A stretch of DNA of 64,000 nucleotides. Origin: Sipunculus nudus. Its lineage: Eukaryota > Annelida > Sipuncula > Golfingiida > Sipunculidae. The stretch spans positions 8,221,676 through 8,285,675 of the forward strand of contig CM049311.1 of the NCBI GenBank assembly GCA_026874595.1, written 5' to 3'. A program made the translations under genes and the position numbers. Positions within the stretch are counted from its first letter, which is position 1. Each line of letters begins with the position of its first letter. Positions 23,132-33,289 of this stretch are shown in pieces. The notes beneath the pieces were generated by a model, which was not told the origin of the DNA, ran no database searches, and saw nothing but the letters and a program-made list of their open reading frames with translations.

Positions 23132-24011
23132 CCTTTGACCTGACTGCTGCAGGTGCCCCTCTTCACTATTTGCATGAGGATGAATGTCCAATGCATGGCT
23201 AGATTTGACATTTTTTACCCTAAAGCTTCCATCCAGTCCTCCAAGCTTATTGTTTCCTTTGTGTAAATTCCTCTTCCACCAAAGAAATTACCATTTCTAC
23301 AGTGCAGGAAATATGGACTTTCTTAAATCCAGACTTTTCTTAAATCCAGACTTTGCTTGGTGATAATTTCTGTTTGGGCAGAGAAGTGCCTTTGTTGCTT
23401 GTGATTGATCATTGGAATGAAACTTTTAAGTAGTATATAGGCACTCTTCCTTTTTATTCATCAGGGAGACTGTACATTTTACCTTTTCAGTACTGATGTG
23501 TGGTTACTGGAATCATTAATGGTATGACCTTGTCATGTTGTACCATTAAGTATGCTCTTTGCTCTTAATTTTCTGTTTTGCAATTTAAAACTGAAGAATG
23601 ACCTGTAATATTTTTGGGAAAACTGAATGAAAAAGTTAAACTAGGTCAGTTTGAGAATATTGTCTGCTTATCAGCCAGCATAATAAATGTGTTATTTAAA
23701 AATTGTTGATCATTATGATGCAATGAGCTGTTAAGTTTTATATGTATGAGCATTATAACTATATAACAGGTTGTCGTTGTCTTATGTACCAGGCCCAAAG
23801 AAAACTGGTGTATGACTGTATGTTTTGAGGAAGTGATGTGTTAACATTAAGGGTCATGGGTTTTGAATTTTTTTTTCATTATTTATCAATTTTGTTCAAA
23901 TTCAAAATGTATAATAAAAAAGATATCTTTTATAAATATAATGTGCTAACAGTTATGTAAATTAACATCTTTTTATTGATAGGTAAGTTTGTGGTCTCTG
24001 TAATTTCAGAT

Positions 24012-25277
24012 ATGGAATCTTTGCTTGAAGCTGGAGAGCATCTCAACCTGGCCATCATGAGAAATGACAAGGACGGGCTCATCAGATTGTTGGAAGAAGG
24101 CTATAATGTGAACGCTGTCGGTCGGTTGACTCGGAGGACTCCATTACATCATGCGGCTTTCCTTGGGAAGGAAGGCTTAGTTGGTGTGCTGCTCCAACAC
24201 AAGGCTGATGTCAACATCAACACCAGTGACAGGCAGGGCACACCGCTTCATATGTGCTGTGACTCAGGACATTTAGAAATCGTTAAAAAGCTGACAGCCG
24301 TTCCTCAGTGTGATGTCAATGCTACTATGGTGTACAACCACACGCCTGTGATGGTGGCTGCTAGAAAGGGAAGGACAGCTGTCATAGAACATCTGGCCAG
24401 GATTAAAGAGTGTGACCTGGACCGTTGTAGCTATACAGGAAGAACAGCGCTCATGTTAGCGGCAGAAGCAGGTCACGTTGAGGCTGTAAAGGCTTTGGCA
24501 GTGGCAGGGTGTCAGCTGGACCACCAAGATGAAAGAGGGCGTACGGCACTCCATTTTTGTGTTTACGCAAGACAGAATGAAGTTATCAAAGCTTTGATAC
24601 AATACAATGTTGATATAAACCATCCTGATACAAAAGGTACTACACCGCTTCATCTAGCTGCAGCTAAAGGTTATTTAGAGGTCATAGGAACACTGGCTGA
24701 AAATGGCGCCAATCTCTACGCCTGCAACTCCATGCGAGATGCCCCACTGAACACAGCAGTGAGGGAAGGCTACCCAAAGGTAGCGCAAAAATTATTTGAA
24801 GTTGGAACCAATGGAAATTTGGTAGAGAACAGCCCTCTGATGACATTATTTATTGGAGATTGTCCAAGTTTAGAGAACTGTTTAGCCATGCTCAAAGTAC
24901 TGATACAAGGGGGAGTTGATGTGAACACCAAAAGAGAACACTTTGGTATTGAGAATCAGTATTCAGGGTTTGAGTTTGCTCTGGTACTTGGGTATTTAGA
25001 TCTTGCATTAATTATTCTAGATACAGGTGTAGACTTAAAAAATGCCTGGCCTTCAGTTTCTGTTTGGTATGTTGATGCTGGAAATATAGATGGTGCTGAT
25101 GAATTTTTTGAAGAATTCAAAAAGAGGTTGTTTAATCCACAGACTTTAAGATTGCTAACTCGTATATTGATTAAAAATAGAATAGGTAACATGTTACATG
25201 CTTCACAGCCTGTAGAAAAGCTTCCAATCCCATCCATACTAAAGAATTTTATACTAATGACAGACCTGTTTCAGTAA
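24012..25277 (+). CDS. Ankyrin-repeat SOCS-box-like protein, 421 aa (copy A)
   Basis: Single coding exon starting MESLLEAGEH. The start is placed at 24,012 because a splice acceptor (TAATTTCAG) ends at 24,009 and the tandem paralogue has the same layout; the open frame extends 12 codons further upstream into intron sequence. Ankyrin repeats run from about residue 42 to 340 (TPLHHAAFLGKEG, TPLHMCCDSGHLE, TALMLAAEAGHVE, TALHFCVYARQNE, TPLHLAAAKGYLE). The C-terminus (376-415) is SOCS-box-like: TLRLLTRILI at the BC-box position and LPIP at 404-407 for Cullin 5. The BC-box Cys is replaced by Thr, which could weaken Elongin C binding. Predicted role: ubiquitin-ligase adaptor, substrate unknown. Confidence 0.87.
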   Translation: MESLLEAGEHLNLAIMRNDKDGLIRLLEEGYNVNAVGRLTRRTPLHHAAFLGKEGLVGVLLQHKADVNINTSDRQGTPLHMCCDSGHLEIVKKLTAVPQCDVNATMVYNHTPVMVAARKGRTAVIEHLARIKECDLDRCSYTGRTALMLAAEAGHVEAVKALAVAGCQLDHQDERGRTALHFCVYARQNEVIKALIQYNVDINHPDTKGTTPLHLAAAKGYLEVIGTLAENGANLYACNSMRDAPLNTAVREGYPKVAQKLFEVGTNGNLVENSPLMTLFIGDCPSLENCLAMLKVLIQGGVDVNTKREHFGIENQYSGFEFALVLGYLDLALIILDTGVDLKNAWPSVSVWYVDAGNIDGADEFFEEFKKRLFNPQTLRLLTRILIKNRIGNMLHASQPVEKLPIPSILKNFILMTDLFQ

Positions 25278-26239
25278 AAATAACTCGCATGAAAGTGTGT
25301 GCAAACAGATTTGGTAGGAAAATTTAAAACATTAATTATTGATTTTAGTTCTTCAGGAGCAGAGCTTTAATTTTAAGTAAGTTTATCCACATAAACACAG
25401 TGTGAAACATTGAAAAGTGGTAAGAAAGCCCATACCTCTGCCAAGGCTGAAGAATCAACTGATCATATATAACAGAACCTGAGCGGCATCAAATACATGT
25501 TGGTATTACTAACATTTGTTAAAGATGTAGACAAAGTCCACATAGCAAAATTGTTGGGTTCCATTTGAGATCATAATGGGATCATATTTTTGGCATCTCT
25601 TTACATTTTTCAAAACAGTTTTAATCAAATATGGGGAAATACTTAAATATGGGGACGTGAATTTCATAGAATTGATATGACAACTGAGGGTTCATAAAAA
25701 TATTAATAATTGGCTGTGGTCCTGATTTTGGCATGGTTGTCAGGTTTATTTTACCTTGCATATTTCATCATTTAACTTAAAAAGAAAAGTAAAGACTGCA
25801 GTTGCTTTTTTTCACAATCATTTATTTTTTTAATTAATTGATAAAGTTCCCCCAACAGGAGTTTTGGACAGTGTCATTGTGTTGTCAATAGCAAATTAAT
25901 TCACTCTTAAGAGATAAAGTTTTCCAGCATATGTCTAATGAGAAAAAAAATTGTTTAATCAATTACACTTTGTTTAACTCTATATCTGTGATGTATTTAT
26001 TTAAAAGCAAGTAATGTGATATGTTGTAAAGCTGTGATATAAAATGTCCAGAATATTCAAGCAAAAAAGCGTGTGTGTAGTAATTGAATTAAATTTAGAA
26101 TCAAGGCTTGAACGATCTTGCTCTGGTTCTTAACTCAAGACAAGGAACCCTATCACAAAATCAGGCCCTGATAGTCTAGTCTTTGCAAGCCCCAAGGTCT
26201 GTAGACTCTGGTCAATGAGTCACTGTTGGCTCAGATCAT
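25278..26239. other. 3' flank of ASB-like copy A
   Basis: AT-rich, probably 3' UTR followed by intergenic DNA. No gene or element boundary recognised. Confidence 0.4.
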
Positions 26240-27480
26240 TGAATTAAGGTCCGTGGACTCTGTTCTTTGAATCAAGGACTGCAGGTATGGTCTTTGAACG
26301 AATGGTTGCAGACATTGGTCTATGAATCAAGGACTGCAGACATTGGTCTTTGAATCAAGGACTGCAGACATTGATCTTTGTATCAAGGACTGCAGAGTGC
26401 AGACATAGATCTTTTATCAAGGACTGTCGACATTGGTCTTTGAATCAAGGACTGCAGACATTGATCTTTGTATCAAGGACTGCAGAGTGCAGACATAGAT
26501 CTTTTATCTAGGACTGCAGACATTTGTCTTTGAATCGAGGACTGCAGACATTGGTCTTGTATCTAGGACTGAAGACATTGATCTTTGAATCAAAGACTAG
26601 ACATTGATATTGGAATCAAAGACTGCAGACATTGTTCTTTTAATCAAGGAGTGCAGACATAGATCTTTGAATCAAGGACTGCAGATATTGATCTTGTATC
26701 AAGGACTGAAACCACTGATCTTTGAATCAATGACTGTAGATATCGGTTTTTGAGTCAATAACCGTAGACATTGGTCTTTGAATCAGTGACTGTTGATATT
26801 GGTCTTTGAATCAAGGACTGCAGACATTGATCTTTGAATCAAGGACTGCAGACATTGTTCTTTGTATCAAGGACTGCAGACCTAGATCTTTTAATCAAGG
26901 ACTGCAGACCTTGATCTTGTATCAAGGACTGAAGACATTGATCTTTGAATCAATGTCTGTAGATATCAGTCTTTGAATCAAAGACTGTATACATTGATCT
27001 TTGAATCAATGACGGTAGACTTTGATCTTTGAATCTATGACTGTAGATGTTGGTCTTTGAATCAAAGACTATTGACATAGGTCTTTGAATCAATGACTGT
27101 AGATATTGATCTTGTATCAAGGACTGAAGACATTGGAATTTGAAACAAGGACTGCAGACATTGATCTTTGAATCAAGAACTGAAGATATTGGTCTGTGAA
27201 TCAATGACTGTAGACATTGGTCTTTGAATCAAACACTGCAGCCATTGATCTTTGAATCAGTGACTGTAGACATTTACCTTTGAATCAATGACAGCAGACA
27301 TTGATTTTTGAATCAAAGACTGCAGACATTGGTCTTTGAATCAAGGACTGCAGATATTGAACCTGTATCTAGGAATGCAGACATTGATCTTTGAATGAAG
27401 GACTGCAGACAGAGATCTTGTATCAAGGACTGCAGACATTGGTCTTTAAATCTATGACTGTAGACATTGGTCTTTGAATT
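26240..27480. repeat. 28-bp minisatellite, ~44 degenerate copies
   Basis: The unit AAGGACTGCAGACATTG followed by ATCTTTGAATC repeats every 28 bp, with substitutions (GTAGA for GCAGA, GGT for GAT) and a few 27-bp or longer units. The array lies about 1 kb downstream of ASB-like copy A and 3 kb upstream of copy B. Minus-strand open frames within it (for example 26,950-27,204) are products of the repeat, not genes. Confidence 0.88.
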
Positions 27481-27610
27481 GAACCACGACTCGGGTAATT
27501 GAACCAAGCGCAAAGGACTCATTAATGAAGGCCTAAACACGAAGTGAAATGTTTTGACAGAATAAAGTCTCAAACAATAACAAGCAAGTTTCCTTCATGA
27601 TTTGGTTTTT

Positions 27611-28903
27611 TGCTCAGCTGACTATAAGTCATCTGAGCTATAGTCGTGGTCCATTGTCCGTCGTCTGTCTGTCCGTCCGTCCGTCCGGATGTCCGTCCGT
27701 AAGACTGGCACGTTTCGACACCATTGGACCTACGAATCTGAAATTCGGCATAAAGTTAGATGTCCCCAAAATCTCCTACCATGCCAAACATTGGGTCAAT
27801 AGGACTTCGTTCCTTCGAGATATTAAGGAAAAACCTCAATTTTTTATTAGAAATCTATTTTCACACTTCAGGACTGCCTAATATCAAAACCACTCTTCTG
27901 GTTTTCTTCATATTTACCATAAATATTCCTCTATATAGTTCCTATGTACATGCCAGAAATTAAGTCAGTATTATCTAATTTAAAAAAGTTATGGGCCCAA
28001 ACATAATGAACTTTGTAGAAAAAACAGGAAAGATATTTGGTCACTTAAGACCAAAAGTGTTAAAGGTAGGGACTTTTTTCAGTAATACAACTTTAATTTA
28101 ATCAAAATTTAAATGTATACCGAAAATAAGATCAAAACCTGTTAATTTTTTTTTAAATATTGGCAAAAATATAAAATTGGAACCTTAAATTTTGCCCAAC
28201 TTTGGCCACGGCACGTTTTTTTCCTGTAAGTACAGTGGATTTAATTTTCACAGCATGTACACATAAGGATTTAATCTGTTAAAATCTGAAAATAAAAGCT
28301 GCAAAATTAGGCTAGTTATTGAATTTTTTTGGAGGCTCTTGTTGTATTCCCTTACATTGTCAAGCAGTCCACTTTGGTAACTGTAGGTCATTCAGTGCAG
28401 CTCTCTCCACAGAGTTGAGCTTGATCAGGCTGTGTGCAGTTAATACCATACCACAGGGAGCCTTTTTCTCTGCCCCCCCCCCCCCATTCTGTTGACAGAC
28501 CTGTACTATGAACTAGATGAATCTTAAAATTTTAATGTTAAATAAATTCTTTTTGATGAGACTTGGACAATTTTGATTGTTTTAAAGAAAAAAAAAATCA
28601 GGAATTTAATCCTAATATTCAAATGCTTTTGAAAACTTAATTACCTTCACACATTATTTGTTTATGAAATGTTACTTTTATATAACACTTACCGTAGGCC
28701 TATTTGTTCCCTTGGTGCATCACCAAATGGTTAAGCTCATGTCCATTATTCTATAATTTACAGAGTTTCATTTTAGCAGGGCCTTTTTCTCATAGCTTTT
28801 CTAATGATAATATACATGAAAAACCAAAAGAAATAAAAATATTTTGCAGTAACTAATATTTTCCGAAATTCAGCTGAGCGATGTGACCCATGGGTCCCTT
28901 GTT
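27611..28903. mobile_element. Dispersed repeat with short inverted ends, ~1.3 kb
   Basis: Starts GCTCAGCTGACTATAAGTCA and ends TCAGCTGAGCGATG then CCCATGGGTCCC; the first and last ~10 bp (GCTCAGCTGA) are inverted copies. A CCGTCCGT microsatellite follows the left end. The first ~240 bp recur at 63,644-63,862 with roughly 90% identity, so this is a multicopy element. No protein is visible. Elements with these ends are, in my recollection, common in bivalve genomes. Confidence 0.6.
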
Positions 28904-30541
28904 TTTCTTCAGAATTAAAGTTAACTCAACTATTCACAGTGGATCGAGAGCATTTGTTTTCACCACCATTGAAATGTGGACATTTATGTGCCAAAAATTA
29001 ACAATTGTATTGCAGAATATGTACTCTTCATTTCATTGTATTATACTATGAAAAGAACTCGGTAAATGCTTTAAAAATGGAGCCTCTGCTTCTTTATTGT
29101 CATTCCTACTATGTACAAATTTGTTAGCAGCAGCTTTACTTTTCACTCTGGTCATAGCGGCGTCGCTCTACTTCTTCACAATAAGCTCCGTCATATCATA
29201 CCTTTGTTTTAAAGTGGCATGTCTTGTTTTATTGCACATTGTGCAAGAATCGTGTTATATTTATTTGCATAATGAACAACGTCCCCTCTTTTTAATCTTC
29301 AAATAAATGGGCGAATACCCCCCCCCCCCCCCCCACATCTTGCGTTATTTATAAAAAAATCTTTCATTTACAAAACAAGGTAAATCATTATGTCCCATTT
29401 GTGCAAGTAATTTCGTAATAGGCAACAGTGTCTTAGTTTTCTGTATAATGAACAGGTGTTAGAAATGAGAAAAAACTTTTGACTGCTGAAGTCCCGCGTT
29501 CTTTTATTCTTTAACAATCTGTTCCTCTAGTGTTATAGACTAGTTGTAGATTATCTGGTTTATTAATTTCTAATTAAACCTGTAATAAAAACCGCAAAAC
29601 ATAAGCATCTTAAACCTTATTGCGATATAAAACCTTAACCTCCACTCCAGTTTATTTTTTTTTTTACAAGGGACACTGTGCCCGAGTGGCTCCTCGCCCG
29701 AATAAAGTAAAGCCAAAATACCTCTTCCATTTTCGATGAACCACAAGTCGCAATGTAAATTAGGTCCATGCATAGTTCACTCTCAAGCCAAGTGCCAGGT
29801 GGGACACTCTCAATGGAATGAGTATAATTTCAATTTTTCATTTATGCATTTGAGTTCCTTGCAGGGTCCGAACTTGGGACTTCTGCTCTGTATTTCAGCA
29901 TCTAATTCAGTTAAACCCGTCCTACCCGTTCATTTAATTATAGTTTCTCTGCATCGTGTTGGCTTTTTTACCTTGATACATTTTATCGTGACCACCGATG
30001 TCTATTGATTGGTACCCCATTAAGACGCACCATACGACTGGATATTTACCTTTTTTATGCTCAACGACTTAAGAAGAGAGGAATCTTGGATTCACAACTC
30101 ACAAGACTAAGAAAAGGCATCCAGATCTTTTCCACTGCTGTCATTTTAGAGAACCTGTTCCTAAAAGGAGATCGTATTATGGTTTTATATATAATTATCT
30201 ACCATGAAGTATTTTATGCTAATAGAGAAGATGACTATATAAAATACTCCGGGGAAAATGATGGAAGACAAATTTCGGTAAGCGAACACCATACACCCTC
30301 TTATCGTGCATAACAGGAAGCTGTTTCTCCCATTTGTCTGTATGACGTCATTAATGAACAGCTTTCCTTCCAACCTTGGTATACTGAAGTATCATTTATT
30401 TTTTGTCTGTTTTCGTTATACCTGGCACAATTCGGGATCATTTTTCAAACTTTCCAAGTTTTCCCCGGGTAAAAAGCTAACTTTTCAGCCTAAATTTTCA
30501 GGCAAAGCATTTTAGAACAGGCACTTGTTTTAATTACAGAC
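28904..30541. other. Upstream flank of ASB-like copy B
   Basis: Poly-C near 29,319-29,334 and several small unsupported frames, including 102 codons at 30,005-30,313 without recognisable domains. Any 5' UTR exon of the downstream gene is not identifiable by eye. Confidence 0.35.
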
Positions 30542-31807
30542 ATGGAATCCCTGCTAGAAGCCGGGGAACACCTTAACCTGGCCATCATGAGAAATGACAA
30601 GGCTGGTCTCATCAGACTGTTGGAAGAAGGTTATGATGTGAACGCTGTCGGTCGGCTGACTCGCAGGACTCCGTTACATCATGCCGCTTTCTATGGAAAG
30701 GAAGACCTAGTTGACGTGCTGCTCCAGCACAAGGCTGATGTCAACATCAACACCAGTGACAGACAGGGCACACCGCTTCATATGTGCTGTGCTTCGGGAA
30801 ATTTAGAAATTGTTAAAAAATTAACTGCGGTCCCTGGGTGTGACGTGAACGCTGTCATGGAATACAATCATACACCGCTGATGGTTGCTATTAGTAAAAG
30901 GAGGACCGACGTCATAGAACATCTAGTGACGGTCAAAGGTTGTGACCTGGAGCTGTCCAGCTACATCAGCCGAACAGCCTTAATGATGGCTGCTGAGGAA
31001 GGCTACTTGGAGGCTGTGAAGGCGCTAGCAGCTGCAGGTTGTGAGCTGAACCATCAAGATGAAAGAGGACGCACAGCACTGCACTTTTGCGTTTTGGTTA
31101 GACATAATGACGTCATTAGGGCTTTGATACAATACAATGTTGATATAAACCATCCTGATAATAAAGGAAACACACCGCTTCACCGAGCAACAACTAAAGA
31201 TTATTTAGAGGTCATAGGAATACTGGTAGAACATGGCGCCAATCTCTACGCCTGCAACTCTATGCGAGATGTCCCACTGAACACAGCAGTGAGAGAAGGC
31301 TACCCAAAAGTAGCACAAAAATTGTTTGAAGTTGGAACCAATGGAAATTTGTTAGAGAACAGCCCCCTGATGACATTTTTTATCGGGGATTGTCCAAGTT
31401 TAGAAAACTGTTTAGAAATGCTCGAAATACTGATACAAGGGGGCGTCGATGTCAACGCCAAAAGGAAACACTTTGGTATTGAAAGCAAATATACAGGTTT
31501 TGAGTTTGCTTTGGTGCTTGGCTATTTAGATCTTGCATTAATAATTCTGGACACGGGTGTAGATCTGAAAAATGTATGGCCATTTGTGTCTGCATGGTAT
31601 GTTGATACTGAATATGTAATTGGTTCCGATGTATTTTTCGAAGAGTTCAAGATGCGTTTGTTTAACCCAAAGACCTTAAAATCATTAACGCGATTACTGA
31701 TAAAAAATAGAATAGGTAACATGTTACACGCTTCGCGGCCAGTTGATAAGCTGCCTATCCCATCTGTTCTGAAGAACTTTATACTAATGACAGATTTGTT
31801 CTCCTAA
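30542..31807 (+). CDS. Ankyrin-repeat SOCS-box-like protein, 421 aa (copy B)
   Basis: Tandem paralogue of the 24,012-25,277 gene: identical length (421 aa), about 75 amino-acid differences by hand count (82% identity) and the same architecture. A splice acceptor (TTTAATTACAG) ends two bases before the ATG, as in copy A. Ankyrin repeats span about residues 42-340. The SOCS-box-like end has TLKSLTRLLI, again with Thr where the BC-box Cys is expected, and LPIP for the Cullin-5 contact. Residues about 236-280 are almost unchanged between copies while residues 115-235 diverge most. Probable ubiquitin-ligase adaptor. The open frame and conserved ends argue that both copies are functional. Confidence 0.87.
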   Translation: MESLLEAGEHLNLAIMRNDKAGLIRLLEEGYDVNAVGRLTRRTPLHHAAFYGKEDLVDVLLQHKADVNINTSDRQGTPLHMCCASGNLEIVKKLTAVPGCDVNAVMEYNHTPLMVAISKRRTDVIEHLVTVKGCDLELSSYISRTALMMAAEEGYLEAVKALAAAGCELNHQDERGRTALHFCVLVRHNDVIRALIQYNVDINHPDNKGNTPLHRATTKDYLEVIGILVEHGANLYACNSMRDVPLNTAVREGYPKVAQKLFEVGTNGNLLENSPLMTFFIGDCPSLENCLEMLEILIQGGVDVNAKRKHFGIESKYTGFEFALVLGYLDLALIILDTGVDLKNVWPFVSAWYVDTEYVIGSDVFFEEFKMRLFNPKTLKSLTRLLIKNRIGNMLHASRPVDKLPIPSVLKNFILMTDLFS

Positions 31808-33110
31808 CACAAAAGACCTTTCACTCGGCTGGATTCATGAGAACCCAGTGCTTAAGGATCGTCAATTACTCTATTACTGGGTTCGTCTTATATATGGAGT
31901 GGATTAATATGCGAGTTTATACGGTACTGTTACAACTGTAAGATAAAAAATACATCATTAAAAAATATCTATCCATTACCAATAAGCAATTTCCTTGATA
32001 ATGTTTTGCCTCAAAATGTTTTAAAAACACATTTTAGATATGTTTTATATTTTAAATATATGTGACAAAAATAACCAGAAGTAAGGATATACCACTTTGC
32101 AGAAAACAAATTGCTGTACCAATTTAAGTTTTAAAACTTTAATCGTCATTAATGAGTGTTTGTTTTTCATAATCTGTATTGTTTCGTTATTTTTTTTTAT
32201 TTCTAGGTATTTGTAAGCAAACCTGTGAGCTTTATTATACGATAGCGCAGCGTCGTCCGTCTGTTGTCGTCCGTCATTAACCTATGCAATCTCAAAAACT
32301 GTTGAAATTGAGGTTTATGTGGCGCCATCTACATCAAGCTGATTTTTACGGGCAAAAAAACCTCAAAATAAAAGCCACTTTCAGCCACTGCATTAGAAAT
32401 GTTTTATGATGAAACTTGACATGTGGTTTAATTCTTCCCAAACATTATCCTACTGTAGTGGCCACTCATATGTATTAAAATTGATCTGGTCCATTGATTT
32501 CTTTTAGTCATAGGGAGCTGCAGTTGGTCTTGTGGCCAAGAAAGCCTATATCAGACTGAAGGGATGCAACAGTCTTTTCTGCAAAAACGCTTGTTTCAAA
32601 TTCTTTATCATTGCAAAAAATGACTTTTAGGTGGCCTTGTTCAAGTTTTCTTAAATTAGTTTTGGCAGAAATGGTAAACCTTTGTCTTTGGACCACATTA
32701 TTGGACTGTGAGATACTTTGGTAAACAGAGCTAGTAGATTTATTGTATTAACAGTCTGAGATATAAGCAAAGCTGTACAGGCCATATAAATAATTAGTTG
32801 CCATATAGTATTAAGTGGAAGATAAATCCATGAATAAAATATATCTGTATTCTGATTTAGCTTTCAAAGACATCTGTTTTTTTTCTAAACCTTTTATAAA
32901 TAAAAATCTTATGTATATGTAAGCTTGAAAAAAAGCATTGTAGCCAGTCTTTCAGTGTGTGAAAACAGATTTACCAACAGGCCAAGGTTATGTCTGTATC
33001 TAAAAATAGTTTTGCAGACTGCCAACTATTTCAGATTTGGCTACAGACCAGGTTTCAGTCTGGATCTATTTATAGCTTTGGCAGACTGTCAACTGTATCA
33101 GATTTTACAT
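31808..33110. other. Intergenic stretch with partial dispersed repeat
   Basis: Around 32,216-32,300 there is a CGTCGTCCGTC-rich stretch (GAGCTTTATTATACGATAGCG) resembling the start of the multicopy repeats at 27.6 and 63.6 kb. The remainder is AT-rich with nothing recognised. Confidence 0.35.
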
Positions 33111-33200
33111 CAGGTCAAGAGTTCACTTAGTGCTGCCAGGTACAGGTCAAGAGTTCACTCAGTGCAGCCAGGTGCAGGTCAAGAGTTCACTCAGTGCATT
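33111..33200. repeat. Three-copy 32-bp tandem repeat
   Basis: CAGGTCAAGAGTTCACT starts at 33,111, 33,143 and 33,175, an exact 32-bp period with few mismatches. Confidence 0.8.
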
Positions 33201-33289
33201 ATCTAAAGCTAGCAATTAGCTTCGCTTGACTTGGGAAATCTGCCTGCCTCAGCTGAGCTTGGTGCATCTGACTCAAGTTGATGTATCTG

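Noticed and set aside
26950-27573. Minus-strand repeat proteins (SLIQRSMS / FDSKTNI wording)
   Set aside because: Read-through of the 28-bp minisatellite in rotating frames, with no start context or splice signals.
29660-29700. tRNA-like CCCGAGTGGC sequence
   Set aside because: Resembles a tRNA A-box, but no matching B-box, anticodon arm or acceptor stem could be built around it.
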